Shown in pieces: positions 19,969-30,575 of a DNA stretch of 64,000 nucleotides. A program made the translations under genes and the position numbers. The notes under the pieces were generated by a model. The model was not told the origin of the DNA and did not search any database. It saw nothing but the letters and a program-made list of their open reading frames with translations. Source of the stretch: Pelagibacteraceae bacterium AG-325-E08 (GTDB lineage: Bacteria; Pseudomonadota; Alphaproteobacteria; Pelagibacterales; Pelagibacteraceae); assembly GCA_003282985.1 (NCBI GenBank), contig QBYE01000001.1, forward strand, positions 1-64,000. The letters run 5' to 3'. Position 1 is the first letter of the stretch. Every line of letters begins with the position of its first letter.

Positions 19969-21924
19969 TTAATTGAAGTTTATTGGATCAACATCAACTG
20001 AAAGTTTTATTCCTGGTTGAAATTTGTAATTTGGAATTGCCGCTGCTAATGAATTTTGTAATTTTAATGTTTTTTCTCCTCTAATTAGCAACCTGATTCT
20101 ATATCTTTTTTTTAATCTAAATATTGGAGCATTTACTGGACCTAAAATTTTTCCAGTTAATTTATTTTCTATGAAGGTTTTAAATTTGTAAGCCTCTTTT
20201 TCTAATTTTACTTCGTTTTCCCCAGTTAAAATCAATGAAATAAACCTTTGAAATGGTGGAAGCTTATTTTTTTTTCTAATATCTAGCTCTCTATCCAGAA
20301 AGATATTAGGATTACTATTAGTTAAATCCAGAATCATTTTATGATTATTGTTTAAAGTCTGAAAATACACTGTTGCAGGCTTACCTGCTCTTCCTGCTCT
20401 TCCAGAAAGTTGATGATATAGTTGTAAGTTTTTTTCAGCACCTCTTAAATCATGTCCATGTGAAGAAAGATCAATATCAACTACCACAATACAATTTAAA
20501 TTTGGAAAGTGAAAGCCTTTTGAAATTAATTGTGTACCAACTAAAATTTGAACCTGATTGTTAATTATTTTTTCTAACTTGATAATAGAGTCTTTTTTAT
20601 TCATAGTATCACTTGAAAAAATTTCTATTTTCTTTGTTGGAAAATTTTTTTTTACTTCTTCAGATATTCTTTCAACTCCTGGGCCACTAAAAATAATTTC
20701 ACAGTCTCCATCTTTTGTACAAGTTCTTTTCAGTGAAGTTCTAAAACCACAATAATGACATAATAAATTATTCTTATTTTTGTGATAAACTAAATTAATT
20801 GAACAGTTAGGGCATGAATAACTATTAAAACATTTACTACAAAGGACATATGGAGAAAATCCTCTTCGATTTAAAAAAAATAATACTTGATCATCTTTAT
20901 CGAGGTGAAAATTTACTTTTTCTATTATTTTTTTTGAAAGCCACGACTGTTTTTCTAATTTAGTCTCATTAAGATTAATTATTTCATAATTTGGTAAAGA
21001 AGCGTTTTGATAACGTTTTTCTAATCTAGAAATACTATACTTACCTTTTTTTACATTTTCGAATGTTTCTATTGATGGAACTGCAGTTATTAAATTGATA
21101 GGAATATTTTCAAATGATGCTCTTGAGATTGCCATATCTCTCGCATTATAAGTGACACCTTCATCTTGCTTATATGATTGGTCATGTTCTTCGTCTACAA
21201 TAATTAAGCCTAACTTCTTAAATGGTAAAAATAGTGATGATCTTGCTCCTATTACAACTTTAATTTCGCCATTCGCAACACCACTCCAAATAATTTCCTT
21301 CTTTTTTTTTGAAATACCAGAGTGCCAGACGGCTGGGACAATTCCAAAAAATTCTATAAACTTTTTTTCAAATTGACTTGTTAAACCTATTTCAGGTAAC
21401 AATATTAAACCCTGAAAATCTTTCTTTATAATTTCTTTTAAAGCCGAAAAATAAACAATAGTTTTGCCTGATCCTGTTGTGCCTTGAAGAACATGAACTC
21501 TAAATTTTTGATTGGAAATATTCATTTTTTTTAAAGATCTTTTTTGTTCTTCAGAAAGTTTAATTGTGCTCGCCCTAATATTAGGGTTGAAAGTCTTGAA
21601 AACCTCTTGTTGAAACTTTTCTATTGCATTACTGCTTAATAAAACCAATTTCAGAGCCATTCCTTTTGGAATTATATTGTATTCAGCAAACCAATTAAGA
21701 AATTTTATAGTTGTTTTTTTTAAAGGAGTTACATTTAATTTTTTTAAAACACTCTTAAGTTTAAAATTTTTATTATTCTTTTTTTCAAATTCATCCCATA
21801 CAACCCCTGTGATTTTGGATTTTCCAAAAGGTACCACTACATAATCCCCTACTTTTAGATTTAAATCACTTTCATATGTAAAAGGATGATTGAAAATATT
21901 AGGTAATAGAATTGGAAATTTCAT
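19969..21924 (-). CDS. priA: Primosomal helicase PriA
   Basis: 3'-to-5' helicase that reloads the replisome at stalled forks. It has the helicase motif I GTTGSGKTIVYFSAL near residue 150, DEEH in IIVDEEHDQSYKQDEG, and two zinc-binding Cys clusters (CSKCFNSYSCPNC and CHYCGFRTSLKRTC) between the helicase lobes. Motif VI GRAGRAGKPATVYFQT follows. At 651 residues it is shorter than E. coli PriA (732); the N-terminal DNA-binding part is reduced. It lies just upstream of atpH, on the same strand. Confidence 0.93.
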   Translation of the reverse strand: MKFPILLPNIFNHPFTYESDLNLKVGDYVVVPFGKSKITGVVWDEFEKKNNKNFKLKSVLKKLNVTPLKKTTIKFLNWFAEYNIIPKGMALKLVLLSSNAIEKFQQEVFKTFNPNIRASTIKLSEEQKRSLKKMNISNQKFRVHVLQGTTGSGKTIVYFSALKEIIKKDFQGLILLPEIGLTSQFEKKFIEFFGIVPAVWHSGISKKKKEIIWSGVANGEIKVVIGARSSLFLPFKKLGLIIVDEEHDQSYKQDEGVTYNARDMAISRASFENIPINLITAVPSIETFENVKKGKYSISRLEKRYQNASLPNYEIINLNETKLEKQSWLSKKIIEKVNFHLDKDDQVLFFLNRRGFSPYVLCSKCFNSYSCPNCSINLVYHKNKNNLLCHYCGFRTSLKRTCTKDGDCEIIFSGPGVERISEEVKKNFPTKKIEIFSSDTMNKKDSIIKLEKIINNQVQILVGTQLISKGFHFPNLNCIVVVDIDLSSHGHDLRGAEKNLQLYHQLSGRAGRAGKPATVYFQTLNNNHKMILDLTNSNPNIFLDRELDIRKKNKLPPFQRFISLILTGENEVKLEKEAYKFKTFIENKLTGKILGPVNAPIFRLKKRYRIRLLIRGEKTLKLQNSLAAAIPNYKFQPGIKLSVDVDPINFN

Positions 21925-21946
21925 ATTTTGATAATATGAAAGTATT

Positions 21947-23350
21947 TTAAGAGTGTATTGCTCTTTTATCTACAGATAATGCTGCTTCTTTGACTGCCTC
22001 AGAAAAAGTTGGATGGGCATGACATGTTCTAGCAATATCCTCTGAACTAGCACCAAATTCCATTGCAACCCCTATTTCTGCTATTAATTCTCCAGCGTGT
22101 GGACCAATTAAGTGAGCTCCTAAAACCTTGTCAGTTTTTTCATCTGCTAAAATTTTTACAAACCCCTCAGCATCATCTATGGCTTTTGCTCTAGAGTTTG
22201 CCATAAATGAAAATTTACCAATTTTATATTTAATATTTAATTCTTTTAATTGCTCTTCTGTTTTCCCAATAGAAGCAACTTCGGGAGTTGTATAAACGAC
22301 CCCCGGAATAGTATCATAATTTACATGACCTGATTGACCAGCAATATTTTCTGCAACAGCAATACCTTCATCCTCTGCTTTGTGTGCTAACATTGGCCCT
22401 GATATAACATCTCCAATAGCATAAATATTATCTTGATTGGTTTTAAAGTACTTGTCAGTTTTAATTCTCTTTTTTTCATCTAGCTCAATGTCAACTTTTT
22501 CTAAATTCAAACCACTTGTATTTGGCTTTCTTCCCACTGAAACTAAAACTATATCAGAATTAAAATCTTTTTTGTTTCCTTCTTTGTCTTTTGTGGAGAC
22601 GATTGCTCCACTGTTACTTTTTTTTATTTGTTCTACTTTATGTTGCATGTGAAAATTTATTCCTTGTTTTTTCAAAATCTTCATAAATTCATTTGAGATT
22701 TCTTTATCCATACCTGGTGTGATATGATCTAAAAACTCAATTACATGAACTTCGGTACCTAACCTTGACCAAACTGATCCCATCTCTAAACCAATATATC
22801 CTCCTCCAACTACAACCATTTTTTTGGGGACTCGGTCAAATTTTAATGCGCCAGTTGAGGAAACAATAATTTTTTCATCAAATTCAATTCCTGGTAAAGA
22901 AACTGGTAATGAACCTGTTGCAATTACAATTTTATCTGCTTTTATTGATGTTTCTTTTTTACTTTCTTTTTCTATAATCAAAATTTCATTTTTTGATTTA
23001 AAACTTCCAGTTCCCTTAAAATAAGTTACTTTGTTTTTCTTTAATAAAAATTCTACTCCTTTAGTCAAAACTGTAACTGCTTTATCTTTATTTTTCATCA
23101 TTTTTGATAAATTTAATTTTATTTCTCCTACTTCAATACCTTTGTTTGATAAATTTTTAGCTTTATGGAATTCTTCAGATAAATTTAATAAGCTTTTTGA
23201 TGGTATACAGCCTATGTTCAAACAAGTTCCACCTAGAGAACCTCTAGATTCTATGCATGCAGTTTTTAGACCTAATTGTGAGAGTCTAATTGCACATACA
23301 TAACCTCCTGGGCCTCCACCAATAACTACTGCTTGAAATTTATCTGTCAT
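21947..23350 (-). CDS. lpdA: Dihydrolipoamide dehydrogenase (E3)
   Basis: FAD flavoprotein that reoxidises lipoamide of the 2-oxoglutarate dehydrogenase complex with NAD+. The FAD-binding GGGPGGYVCAIRL (residues 11-23), the redox disulfide GGTCLNIGCIPSK near 41-53, the NAD-binding VVGGGYIGLEMGS near 183, and the C-terminal HAHPTFSEAVKEAA with the active-site His are all present. At 467 residues it is complete. It is the last gene of the TCA cluster, one base after sucB. Confidence 0.95.
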   Translation of the reverse strand: MTDKFQAVVIGGGPGGYVCAIRLSQLGLKTACIESRGSLGGTCLNIGCIPSKSLLNLSEEFHKAKNLSNKGIEVGEIKLNLSKMMKNKDKAVTVLTKGVEFLLKKNKVTYFKGTGSFKSKNEILIIEKESKKETSIKADKIVIATGSLPVSLPGIEFDEKIIVSSTGALKFDRVPKKMVVVGGGYIGLEMGSVWSRLGTEVHVIEFLDHITPGMDKEISNEFMKILKKQGINFHMQHKVEQIKKSNSGAIVSTKDKEGNKKDFNSDIVLVSVGRKPNTSGLNLEKVDIELDEKKRIKTDKYFKTNQDNIYAIGDVISGPMLAHKAEDEGIAVAENIAGQSGHVNYDTIPGVVYTTPEVASIGKTEEQLKELNIKYKIGKFSFMANSRAKAIDDAEGFVKILADEKTDKVLGAHLIGPHAGELIAEIGVAMEFGASSEDIARTCHAHPTFSEAVKEAALSVDKRAIHS

Positions 23351-24643
23351 TTAAATATCTAAAAATAACCTTCTAGGTTCCTCTAAATTTTCTTTAATCA
23401 TTTTTAAAAATGAAACTGACTCCTTGCCATCAATAATTCTATGATCATAAGATAATGCTAAATACATAACGGGTCTTATCTTTATTTCTCCATCAACCAC
23501 CATTGGTCTATCTACAATGTTATGCATACCTAATACACCTGATTGAGGTAAATTCAATATTGGTGTTGAGAGCATTGATCCATATACACCACCATTACTG
23601 ATAGTAAATGTACCTCCTTGCAGATCCTCAATCGTAAGTTTTCCATCTTTAGCTTTTTCTGAAATTTCTTTTATATTTTTTTCTATATTTGCAAATGAAA
23701 GTTCATCTGCATTTTTAAGAACTGGGACTACAAGCCCCTTATCAGTGCCAACCGCAAAACTTATATTATAATAATTCTTATAAATAATCTCATCACCTTC
23801 GATTTCTGCATTGACTGCAGGATAATTTTTTAAAGCTACGACACAAGCTTTCACAAAAAATGACATGAAGCCCAATTTTACTCCATATCTACTTTGAAAA
23901 TCCTCTTGATTTTCTTTTCTCATATCCATGACATTTGTCATGTCTACTTCATTAAAAGTAGTTAGTAATGCTGCATTCTCTTGAGCTTGTTTTAATCTCT
24001 TGGCTATTGTTTGTCTCAACCTGGTCATTTTTATTCTTTCTTCCTGACCATATTTAATTTTTCTCTCTGAAGGAGGTGGATTTGAACCCATTAAATTAAT
24101 TAAATCTCCTTTTAAGACTCTTCCATCTTTTCCAGTCCCTTTTACAGATTTAATATCAATTTTGTTTTCAGTTATAATTTTTCTTACTGCTGGAGACATT
24201 GTATTAGCATCTTTTTTTATATTTAATTCTTTTTTTTCTTTAACCTCATTAGTAAGGACCAGAGGTTCTTCTTCTTTTTTTTCGTCAAAAATTTCTGGTT
24301 CTTCTATTTCTTCTAATTCTTTTTGAGGTTCTAATTTTACAACATTATTTTCATTAATAGTTGGCTCAATTTTCTTTATCTCTTCAGTTTCATTTGTATT
24401 AGTGCTACTTTCACTCACTGAACCTAGAACTGCACCAACTTCAACCACCGATCCATCTTTAGAATTTATACTATCCAAAACTCCTGAAACAGGTGAAGGA
24501 ACTTCTAAATTAACTTTATCTGTTTCTAACTCAACAATTGGTTCATCTGCTTCAACTTTTTCACCTTCATTTTTAAGCCACTTAGATACTGTAGCTTCTG
24601 TGATACTTTCACCAAGGACTGGAACTAAAATTTTTTCACTCAT
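23351..24643 (-). CDS. sucB: Dihydrolipoyl succinyltransferase (E2 of 2-oxoglutarate dehydrogenase)
   Basis: Core of the 2-oxoglutarate dehydrogenase complex; it transfers succinyl from lipoamide to CoA. Domains in order: a lipoyl domain (residues 1-77, lipoylated Lys in ETDKVNLEV), an acidic linker rich in E and K (about 80-140), the E1/E3-binding domain ([23 protein letters not shown]), and the catalytic domain with [13 protein letters not shown] near the end, which holds the catalytic His and Asp. At 430 residues it is full length. It is flanked by sucA and lpd. Confidence 0.95.
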   Translation of the reverse strand: MSEKILVPVLGESITEATVSKWLKNEGEKVEADEPIVELETDKVNLEVPSPVSGVLDSINSKDGSVVEVGAVLGSVSESSTNTNETEEIKKIEPTINENNVVKLEPQKELEEIEEPEIFDEKKEEEPLVLTNEVKEKKELNIKKDANTMSPAVRKIITENKIDIKSVKGTGKDGRVLKGDLINLMGSNPPPSERKIKYGQEERIKMTRLRQTIAKRLKQAQENAALLTTFNEVDMTNVMDMRKENQEDFQSRYGVKLGFMSFFVKACVVALKNYPAVNAEIEGDEIIYKNYYNISFAVGTDKGLVVPVLKNADELSFANIEKNIKEISEKAKDGKLTIEDLQGGTFTISNGGVYGSMLSTPILNLPQSGVLGMHNIVDRPMVVDGEIKIRPVMYLALSYDHRIIDGKESVSFLKMIKENLEEPRRLFLDI

Positions 24644-24649
24644 TTAAAT

Positions 24650-25066
24650 CTATTCAAAAACTTTCTTTATAATTTCTTCCTGTTGAGAAATGTGCCTTTT
24701 TGCATATCCGGTTGCTGGTGATGCATCAGGACTTCTTCCTATATAAGAAATTTCATTATTATTAGCCTTAATACTATCTAATGTCCATTGGATATAGTCT
24801 CGTACAGAAAACCATGCTCCCATGTTTTTTGGTTCTTCTTGGCACCAATAAAAATATGCATTTTTTGCATATGGCTTAAGTTCCTTAACAAGTGTTTTGG
24901 CAGGAAAAGGATAAAGCTGCTCAATCCTATAAAATACTACATCATTTCTTTTCATTTTCTCTCTTGCTTCCAATAAATCGAAATATATTTTTCCCGAACA
25001 AAGAATCACTTTTTTAATTTTTTCTGGTTTTTTTAATTTAATAAAATCTTTGGTTTTAGGATCCAT
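24650..25066 (-). CDS. sucA: SucA fragment 3 (C-terminal domain)
   Basis: Last open piece of sucA, equal to the C-terminal transketolase-like domain: KKVILCSGKIYFDL, RIEQLYPFPAKTL, WCQEEPKNMGAW, YIGRSPDASPATGYAKRH, all diagnostic for 2-oxoglutarate dehydrogenase E1. The real frame continues upstream from this ATG through ILWDHA to the A9 run; the ATG at 25066 is only the first in the frame, not a native start. Confidence 0.75.
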   Translation of the reverse strand: MDPKTKDFIKLKKPEKIKKVILCSGKIYFDLLEAREKMKRNDVVFYRIEQLYPFPAKTLVKELKPYAKNAYFYWCQEEPKNMGAWFSVRDYIQWTLDSIKANNNEISYIGRSPDASPATGYAKRHISQQEEIIKKVFE

Positions 25067-25085
25067 AGCATGATCCCATAAAATT

Positions 25086-27119
25086 CTATGAAATGAATTT
25101 TTTTTTACTGAAATCTTCTATCTGTGAAATACAATGTTTATGTCTTAATAGAGATTTTGGCGTCATGATTATTAAAGGCTTTCTAAAATCTCTGTGCATT
25201 TGTCTCCTTAAGGCATGAAAATAATTAGCTGGTGTTGTGCAGTTCATAATCTGCATATTATCGTTAGAACATAATTGTAAAAATCTTTCTAATCTTGCAG
25301 ATGAATGTTCTGGGCCTTGACCTTCATATCCATGTGGTAAAAGCATAACTAGACCTGAAGCCCTTGACCATTTTCTCTCACCAGATGCAATGAATTGATC
25401 AATAACTACTTGGGCACCATTTGCAAAATCACCAAATTGTGCTTCCCATAAAGTAAGTGTGTTTGGTTCCACTAAACTATAACCGTACTCGAAACCCAAA
25501 ACAGCTAATTCAGATAAAAAACTATCAACTATTTCAAATTTTTTTTGTTTATTTGAAATATTATTTAAAGGAACATATCTTGAATTATCTATTTGATTTC
25601 TTAAAACTGAATGTCTTTGACTAAATGTGCCCCTCCCAGAATCTTGACCAACCAATCTTACTGGATAACCTTCTTCTAACAAGGATCCAAAAGCCAAGGC
25701 CTCTGCAGTAGACCAGTCTATAGCTTTTCCATTTATAACTGTAGTTTTTCGGTTACCCATAATCTTTGATATAGTTTTATGAATATTAATATCTGATGGG
25801 ATTGAGTTTATTTTATTTGATATTTCCATTAATTTTTTTATATCAAAGCCAGTAACACCTCTTTTATCTTTACCTCTTTCTGGTTTGTATCGAGACCATG
25901 TTCCTTCAAACCACTCAATTTTTGGTTTATAGTTTTTGGCATTTTTAAATTGATCATCAAGTAAATCTTTAAATTTTTTAATTGAATTGTTTAGATGGTC
26001 TTTTGAAATTGAACCTTCGTGTACAAGCTTTTCACCATAAACTTTTACAGGTGAAGGATGTGATCGAATTTTTTTATACATTAATGGCTGAGTAAATGAT
26101 GGCTCATCACCTTCATTATGACCAAATCTTCGATAACAAATTAAGTCTATTACAACATCTCTGTTGAATTTTAATCTAAAATCTGTAGCTATTCTTGCTG
26201 CGTAAACAACTGCTTCTGGATCATCTCCATTAACATGGATAATTGGTGCATCAACCATTTTTGCAATATCCGAGGGATAAGGTGATGATCTTGCAAATCT
26301 AGGGCTTGTAGTAAAGCCTATTTGATTATTAACAATAATATGAATTGTACCACCAGTATTATGTCCTGGAAGACCTGACATTGCAAAACATTCTGCAACT
26401 ACCCCTTGTCCAGCAAAAGCTGCATCACCGTGTATTAATATTGGTATTACTTTTTTTCTTTCTTTGTCTTGGTGGAAAAATTGTTTTGCTCTAGTTTGAC
26501 CAAGAACAACTGGATTGACTGCCTCTAAATGGGAAGGATTATCAGTTAAACTTACATGAACTGAATTTCCATCAAATTCTCTATTAGATGATGCACCCAA
26601 ATGATACTTAACATCGCCAGCTCCATCCTCTGATGTTGAATTTATTTCACCAGCAAACTCGTTAAATATTCTTTTATAAGATTTTTGTAGAACGTTTGCT
26701 AACACATTTAGTCTGCCTCTGTGAGACATTCCAATCTTAACTTCCTTTATTTTAGATTGACCACCAATTTTAATGATTTGTTCAAGGGCAGGAATTAAAC
26801 TTTCACCACCATCAAGTCCAAATCTTTTAGTCCCTACATACTTAGTATGTAAATATTTTTCAAAACCTTCAGCTTGAATTAATTTGTTCAATATTGCTTC
26901 TTTACCGTTCTTAGTAAATTGAAAATCATCAGCTATTTCTACTCTATCCCTAAACCATTTTCTCTCCGTAGGATTAGAGATGTGCATGTACTCATACCCA
27001 ATTGTATCACAATATTTTTCCCTTAAAAATTCAAGTATCTCTTTAATTGTAGAATGTTGTTTATTAGTTACACCATCTAAAAATATTTTTTTTGTGATAA
27101 TCTTCTTTTTTAAATCCAT
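25086..27119 (-). CDS. sucA: SucA fragment 2 (TPP and central transketolase domains)
   Basis: Middle open piece of sucA. Its apparent first 9 or so codons are out of frame for the real protein; homology starts at KKIFLDGVTNKQHS. It contains the TPP-binding GDAAFAGQG...NNQIGF region, the RRFGHNEGDEPSFTQP motif and the pyrimidine-binding domain with LVGQDSGRGTFSQRH and EAQFGDFANGAQV. It ends with three wrong residues after the A9 run. Most catalytic residues are here. Confidence 0.75.
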   Translation of the reverse strand: MDLKKKIITKKIFLDGVTNKQHSTIKEILEFLREKYCDTIGYEYMHISNPTERKWFRDRVEIADDFQFTKNGKEAILNKLIQAEGFEKYLHTKYVGTKRFGLDGGESLIPALEQIIKIGGQSKIKEVKIGMSHRGRLNVLANVLQKSYKRIFNEFAGEINSTSEDGAGDVKYHLGASSNREFDGNSVHVSLTDNPSHLEAVNPVVLGQTRAKQFFHQDKERKKVIPILIHGDAAFAGQGVVAECFAMSGLPGHNTGGTIHIIVNNQIGFTTSPRFARSSPYPSDIAKMVDAPIIHVNGDDPEAVVYAARIATDFRLKFNRDVVIDLICYRRFGHNEGDEPSFTQPLMYKKIRSHPSPVKVYGEKLVHEGSISKDHLNNSIKKFKDLLDDQFKNAKNYKPKIEWFEGTWSRYKPERGKDKRGVTGFDIKKLMEISNKINSIPSDINIHKTISKIMGNRKTTVINGKAIDWSTAEALAFGSLLEEGYPVRLVGQDSGRGTFSQRHSVLRNQIDNSRYVPLNNISNKQKKFEIVDSFLSELAVLGFEYGYSLVEPNTLTLWEAQFGDFANGAQVVIDQFIASGERKWSRASGLVMLLPHGYEGQGPEHSSARLERFLQLCSNDNMQIMNCTTPANYFHALRRQMHRDFRKPLIIMTPKSLLRHKHCISQIEDFSKKKFIS

Positions 27120-27525
27120 AGGACTCTGGATGAAGTTCCTCTAAATAATCAGATTTAAGTAGTTCAAGGGGATCTAATTTTGCTATTAAATGACCTCGTT
27201 GTCTATATGATCTAATCATCGCCACAGCTTTAATTGAATTAGCATTTGATCTTATAGAGTCTATTGGATTTATTTTTTTGTCTTCATTAGATTGAATTTG
27301 ATTTCTATTAATTGAAACTTTTTTAGAGGGACTCCAAGATGGGCCATTTATTTCATTTACTACAACTTCAAACTCTTCTCCAATATCACTAAAATATTCT
27401 CTCCAGCCATTAGGTAAATCTGGATCGTTATTTACAAATTTTAGATACATTTCTTCTATAAAAGCACTATTTGATTTACTCAAAAATGCTGTTTTTGCGT
27501 AGTCAAGATTTTTAGAAGAAGACAT
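27064..27525 (-). CDS. sucA: SucA fragment 1 (N-terminal domain)
   Basis: First open piece of the broken sucA, starting at the true ATG at 27525. It covers the N-terminal E1 region (NSAFIEEMYLKFVNNDPDLP, VAMIRSYRQRGHLIAKLDPL, LHPESYGFKKEDY), then runs out of frame for 5 residues (IFRWCN) to a stop. The extra A in the run at 27086-27093 causes the shift. On its own it has no catalytic site. Confidence 0.75.
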   Translation of the reverse strand: MSSSKNLDYAKTAFLSKSNSAFIEEMYLKFVNNDPDLPNGWREYFSDIGEEFEVVVNEINGPSWSPSKKVSINRNQIQSNEDKKINPIDSIRSNANSIKAVAMIRSYRQRGHLIAKLDPLELLKSDYLEELHPESYGFKKEDYHKKNIFRWCN

Positions 27526-27560
27526 TATTTTATATTAATATAAACGTAGGAAGAAATTTT

Positions 27561-28436
27561 TCAATTAGACAATTTATTGAATAGTGTTTTTCCAATTTTT
27601 GATGGTGAGTTTGCAATAGTTATTCCGCACTCTTCCATCTTTTTTATCTTATCTCCAGCACCGCCTTTTCCTCCCGAAATTATAGCACCAGCATGTCCCA
27701 TTCTTCGACCTGGAGGAGCTGTTATTCCGGCAATAAATCCAACTATAGGTTTTTTAATTTTGTGATTTTTAATAAATTCTGCAGCTTCTTCCTCAGCATT
27801 ACCACCTATTTCACCAATCATTAAAATTGATTTTGTTTCATCGTCATTTAAAAATAAGTCTAAACAATCAATAAAATTTGTGCCATTGATAGGATCTCCA
27901 CCTATACCAATACAAGTCGACTGCCCCAAGCCATTTTCTGTTGTTTGCGCAACTGCTTCATATGTCAATGTTCCAGACCGAGATACAATTCCAACCGATC
28001 CACGCTTATGAATATTACCTGGCATTATTCCAATTTTACATTCATCAGGTGTTATAATTCCTGGACAATTAGGTCCTATTAATCTACTTTTTGAACCATT
28101 TAACTTTTGTCTAACTTTAAGCATATCTTGGATTGGAATACCCTCAGTAATACAAACTATAAGTTCAACTGATGCATCAATAGCTTCTATAATTGCAGCA
28201 GCTGCAAATTTAGCAGGAACATAAATCATTGTTGCGTCGGCACCAACCTCTTTTTTGGCTTCAAGAACACTGTTAAAGACTGGTCTGTCTAAATGATTTT
28301 GACCTCCTTTTTTTGGTGTAACTCCACCAACTAAATTTGTTCCATACTGAATTGCTTGTTCTGAATGAAAAGTACCATGTGCTCCTGTAAATCCCTGACA
28401 AATTACTTTTGTATTTTTATTTACCAAAACAGACAT
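27561..28436 (-). CDS. sucD: Succinyl-CoA synthetase alpha subunit
   Basis: Forms succinate and ATP or GTP from succinyl-CoA with SucC. It has an N-terminal CoA-binding Rossmann fold ([20 protein letters not shown]), the [11 protein letters not shown] segment near residue 122 and [15 protein letters not shown] near 245, whose His is the phosphorylated residue. At 291 residues it has the normal length. It is one base from sucC. Confidence 0.97.
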   Translation of the reverse strand: MSVLVNKNTKVICQGFTGAHGTFHSEQAIQYGTNLVGGVTPKKGGQNHLDRPVFNSVLEAKKEVGADATMIYVPAKFAAAAIIEAIDASVELIVCITEGIPIQDMLKVRQKLNGSKSRLIGPNCPGIITPDECKIGIMPGNIHKRGSVGIVSRSGTLTYEAVAQTTENGLGQSTCIGIGGDPINGTNFIDCLDLFLNDDETKSILMIGEIGGNAEEEAAEFIKNHKIKKPIVGFIAGITAPPGRRMGHAGAIISGGKGGAGDKIKKMEECGITIANSPSKIGKTLFNKLSN

Positions 28437-28437
28437 T

Positions 28438-29598
28438 TTATTTAATCGCCTCTACAATTTTTTTAGCTGCATCATCTAAATTTTCAGCAGAGATTAATTT
28501 TAATCCTGAGTTATCTAAAATTTTCTTTCCTTCTTTGAAATTTGTACCTGCAAGTCTAACTACTAGTGGAACGCTTATGTTAATTTCTTTAGCTGCATCA
28601 ACAACTCCTTGAGCAAGAACATCACATCTCATTATTCCTCCAAAAATGTTTATTAAAATTCCTTTAACATTCTTATCTGATAAAATAATTTTTAAAGCTG
28701 CAGAAACCTTTTCTTTTGAAGCGCCTCCTCCTACATCTAAAAAATTAGCTGGTTCTTTCCCATACAGTTTTATTATATCCATAGTTGCCATGGCTAAACC
28801 TGCTCCGTTAACCATACAACCAATACTTCCATCCAATTTGATATAAGCTAAATCGTGCTTGCTGGCTTCTATTTCACTCGTATCTTCCTCATTTAAATCT
28901 CTTAATTCAACAATTTCTGGCTGCCTAAATAAGGCATTAGAATCAAAATTTACTTTTGCATCTAAACAAATTATTTTTTCCTCCTTTGTTAAAATTAACG
29001 GATTTACTTCAACCATATTTGCATCTGTTTTTATAAACATTTGATAAATTGATTTTATTAAAGATATTGCTTGTATTTTTGTAGTATCATTTAAATTAAA
29101 AATCTTAACAATTTTCTCACAATCTTTTTCTAAAATTTCGTTATTTAAATCAACTTTTGTAGTAATAATTTTTTCTGGAGTATTTTTGGCTACTTCCTCA
29201 ATATCCATTCCCCCTTGATCACTGGATATAAAAGCAATTTTTGAACTAGCCCTGTCGACTAAGCAAGAGAGATAAAACTCTTTTTCTATACTTGAAGACT
29301 CTTCGACATATAATCTTTTTACTTCTCTACCTTCTGGGCCTGTTTGGTGAGTTATTAAAGTTTTTCCCATTAATTCTTTTGCAGCTTCACTTAATTCCTC
29401 AATGGTATCTAAAATTTTTACACCTCCTGCTTTACCTCTTCCTCCGGCATGAATCTGAGCTTTTAGTACATATTTCTTTGTGTTTAATGATTTTGCTTTT
29501 TCCACTAATTCATCAACAGAAAGAGCAAAAACTCCTTGTGGAACAATCGCTCCATATTTTTTTAAAATTTGTTTTGCCTGATGTTCGTGAATATTCAT
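28438..29598 (-). CDS. sucC: Succinyl-CoA synthetase beta subunit
   Basis: ATP-grasp subunit of the synthetase. It starts [20 protein letters not shown], and holds [15 protein letters not shown] near residue 46, [15 protein letters not shown] near 259, and [10 protein letters not shown] near 318, all family hallmarks. At 386 residues it is complete. It lies 2 bases after mdh and pairs with sucD. Confidence 0.97.
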   Translation of the reverse strand: MNIHEHQAKQILKKYGAIVPQGVFALSVDELVEKAKSLNTKKYVLKAQIHAGGRGKAGGVKILDTIEELSEAAKELMGKTLITHQTGPEGREVKRLYVEESSSIEKEFYLSCLVDRASSKIAFISSDQGGMDIEEVAKNTPEKIITTKVDLNNEILEKDCEKIVKIFNLNDTTKIQAISLIKSIYQMFIKTDANMVEVNPLILTKEEKIICLDAKVNFDSNALFRQPEIVELRDLNEEDTSEIEASKHDLAYIKLDGSIGCMVNGAGLAMATMDIIKLYGKEPANFLDVGGGASKEKVSAALKIILSDKNVKGILINIFGGIMRCDVLAQGVVDAAKEINISVPLVVRLAGTNFKEGKKILDNSGLKLISAENLDDAAKKIVEAIK

Positions 29599-29600
29599 TA

Positions 29601-30563
29601 TTATTTAGAAAGATCGGGATCTATTTTAGATGCTGCTTCCCACAAAGCTCTGACTGCATCAATAGAATGCATAAATTCTTTTTTTTCTTTTTCATCCAAA
29701 TCAATTTGTTCTATCTTTTCAACACCATTCTTTCCAATAATCACTGGAACACCAGCGTAAACATTATTAACACCATACTCTCCATTAAGTTGAATAGCAC
29801 ATGGTAATAATTTTTTTTCATCATTTAAGTATGCTTCTGCCATCTGAACTCCCGATGCTGCAGGTGCATAAAACGCTGATCCTTTTTCAAGATATTTCAC
29901 TATCTCAGCACCACCATCTCTAGTTCTCTGATTTATTTCTTCTAATTTTTCTTGAGAAATTTTTCCTTCCTTTACTAAATCAAGTAAAGGTTTTCCTAAT
30001 ACTTTTGTAAATCTAGGCATTGGAACCATAGTATCTCCATGACCACCCATAACCATTGCATCTATCTCTTTAACTGCAACATTAAGTTCTAAAGACAAAA
30101 ATAATTTAAATCTTGAACTGTCTAAAATTCCAGCCATACCAACTACTTTATTTGCTGATAATCCTGAAAATTTTTGAAAAGCCATTACCATTACGTCTAA
30201 AGGATTTGTGATACAGATTACAAAAGCATTGGGTGCATTCTGTTTAACCCCTTCAGCAACTTGTTTAATAATTTTTAAATTTATACCAAGTAAGTCATCT
30301 CTACTCATTCCAGGTTTTCTCGGAACCCCTGCAGTAATAATAATTACATCAGAGTCTTTAATGTCCTTATAATCATCAGTGCCTGAGAATTTTACATTAA
30401 AACCATCAACTGATGATGATTGAGCGATATCTAATGCTTTTCCTTTAGCTATCCCACTTGCTACATCAAAAAGAACAACTTCATCAACAAGTTCTTTTGT
30501 TCCAATCAAGTGTGCAAGAGTTCCACCAATTTGACCAGCGCCAATTAAAGATATTTTACTCAT
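29601..30563 (-). CDS. mdh: Malate dehydrogenase
   Basis: NAD-dependent oxidation of malate to oxaloacetate. It belongs to the lactate-dehydrogenase-like MDH type common in alphaproteobacteria. Evidence: [12 protein letters not shown] (residues 8-19), [15 protein letters not shown] near residue 80 with the arginine that selects malate over lactate, and [10 protein letters not shown] near residue 174 with the catalytic His. At 320 residues it is the usual length. It lies 12 bases after mmsA and before sucC. Confidence 0.95.
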   Translation of the reverse strand: MSKISLIGAGQIGGTLAHLIGTKELVDEVVLFDVASGIAKGKALDIAQSSSVDGFNVKFSGTDDYKDIKDSDVIIITAGVPRKPGMSRDDLLGINLKIIKQVAEGVKQNAPNAFVICITNPLDVMVMAFQKFSGLSANKVVGMAGILDSSRFKLFLSLELNVAVKEIDAMVMGGHGDTMVPMPRFTKVLGKPLLDLVKEGKISQEKLEEINQRTRDGGAEIVKYLEKGSAFYAPAASGVQMAEAYLNDEKKLLPCAIQLNGEYGVNNVYAGVPVIIGKNGVEKIEQIDLDEKEKKEFMHSIDAVRALWEAASKIDPDLSK

Positions 30564-30575
30564 TAATATTTCTCC

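Larger units (their letters stand above)
24650..27525 (-). pseudogene. sucA: 2-oxoglutarate dehydrogenase E1 (sucA), frame broken twice
   Basis: Thiamine-diphosphate decarboxylase of the TCA cycle. The full-length product would be 957 residues, but the reading frame is interrupted twice on the minus strand. The first break is at an A8 run (plus T8 at 27086-27093) after GFKKEDYHKK. The second is at an A9 run (plus T9 at 25098-25106) after QIEDFSKK. Removing one A at each site restores the family sequence without loss: KKIFLDGVTNKQHSTIKEIL at the first, SKKNSFHRILWDHAMDPKTK at the second. All motifs are otherwise intact, including the TPP motif HGDAAFAGQG with NNQIGFTT. The gene sits between sucD and sucB in a cell that needs it. 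A sequencing or assembly error is the simplest view; a true lesion or polymerase slippage is possible. Confidence 0.9.

Noticed and set aside
29292-29807. 171-residue plus-strand reading frame
   Set aside because: It lies antisense across the sucC and mdh boundary, both of which are certain; no motif is seen in it.
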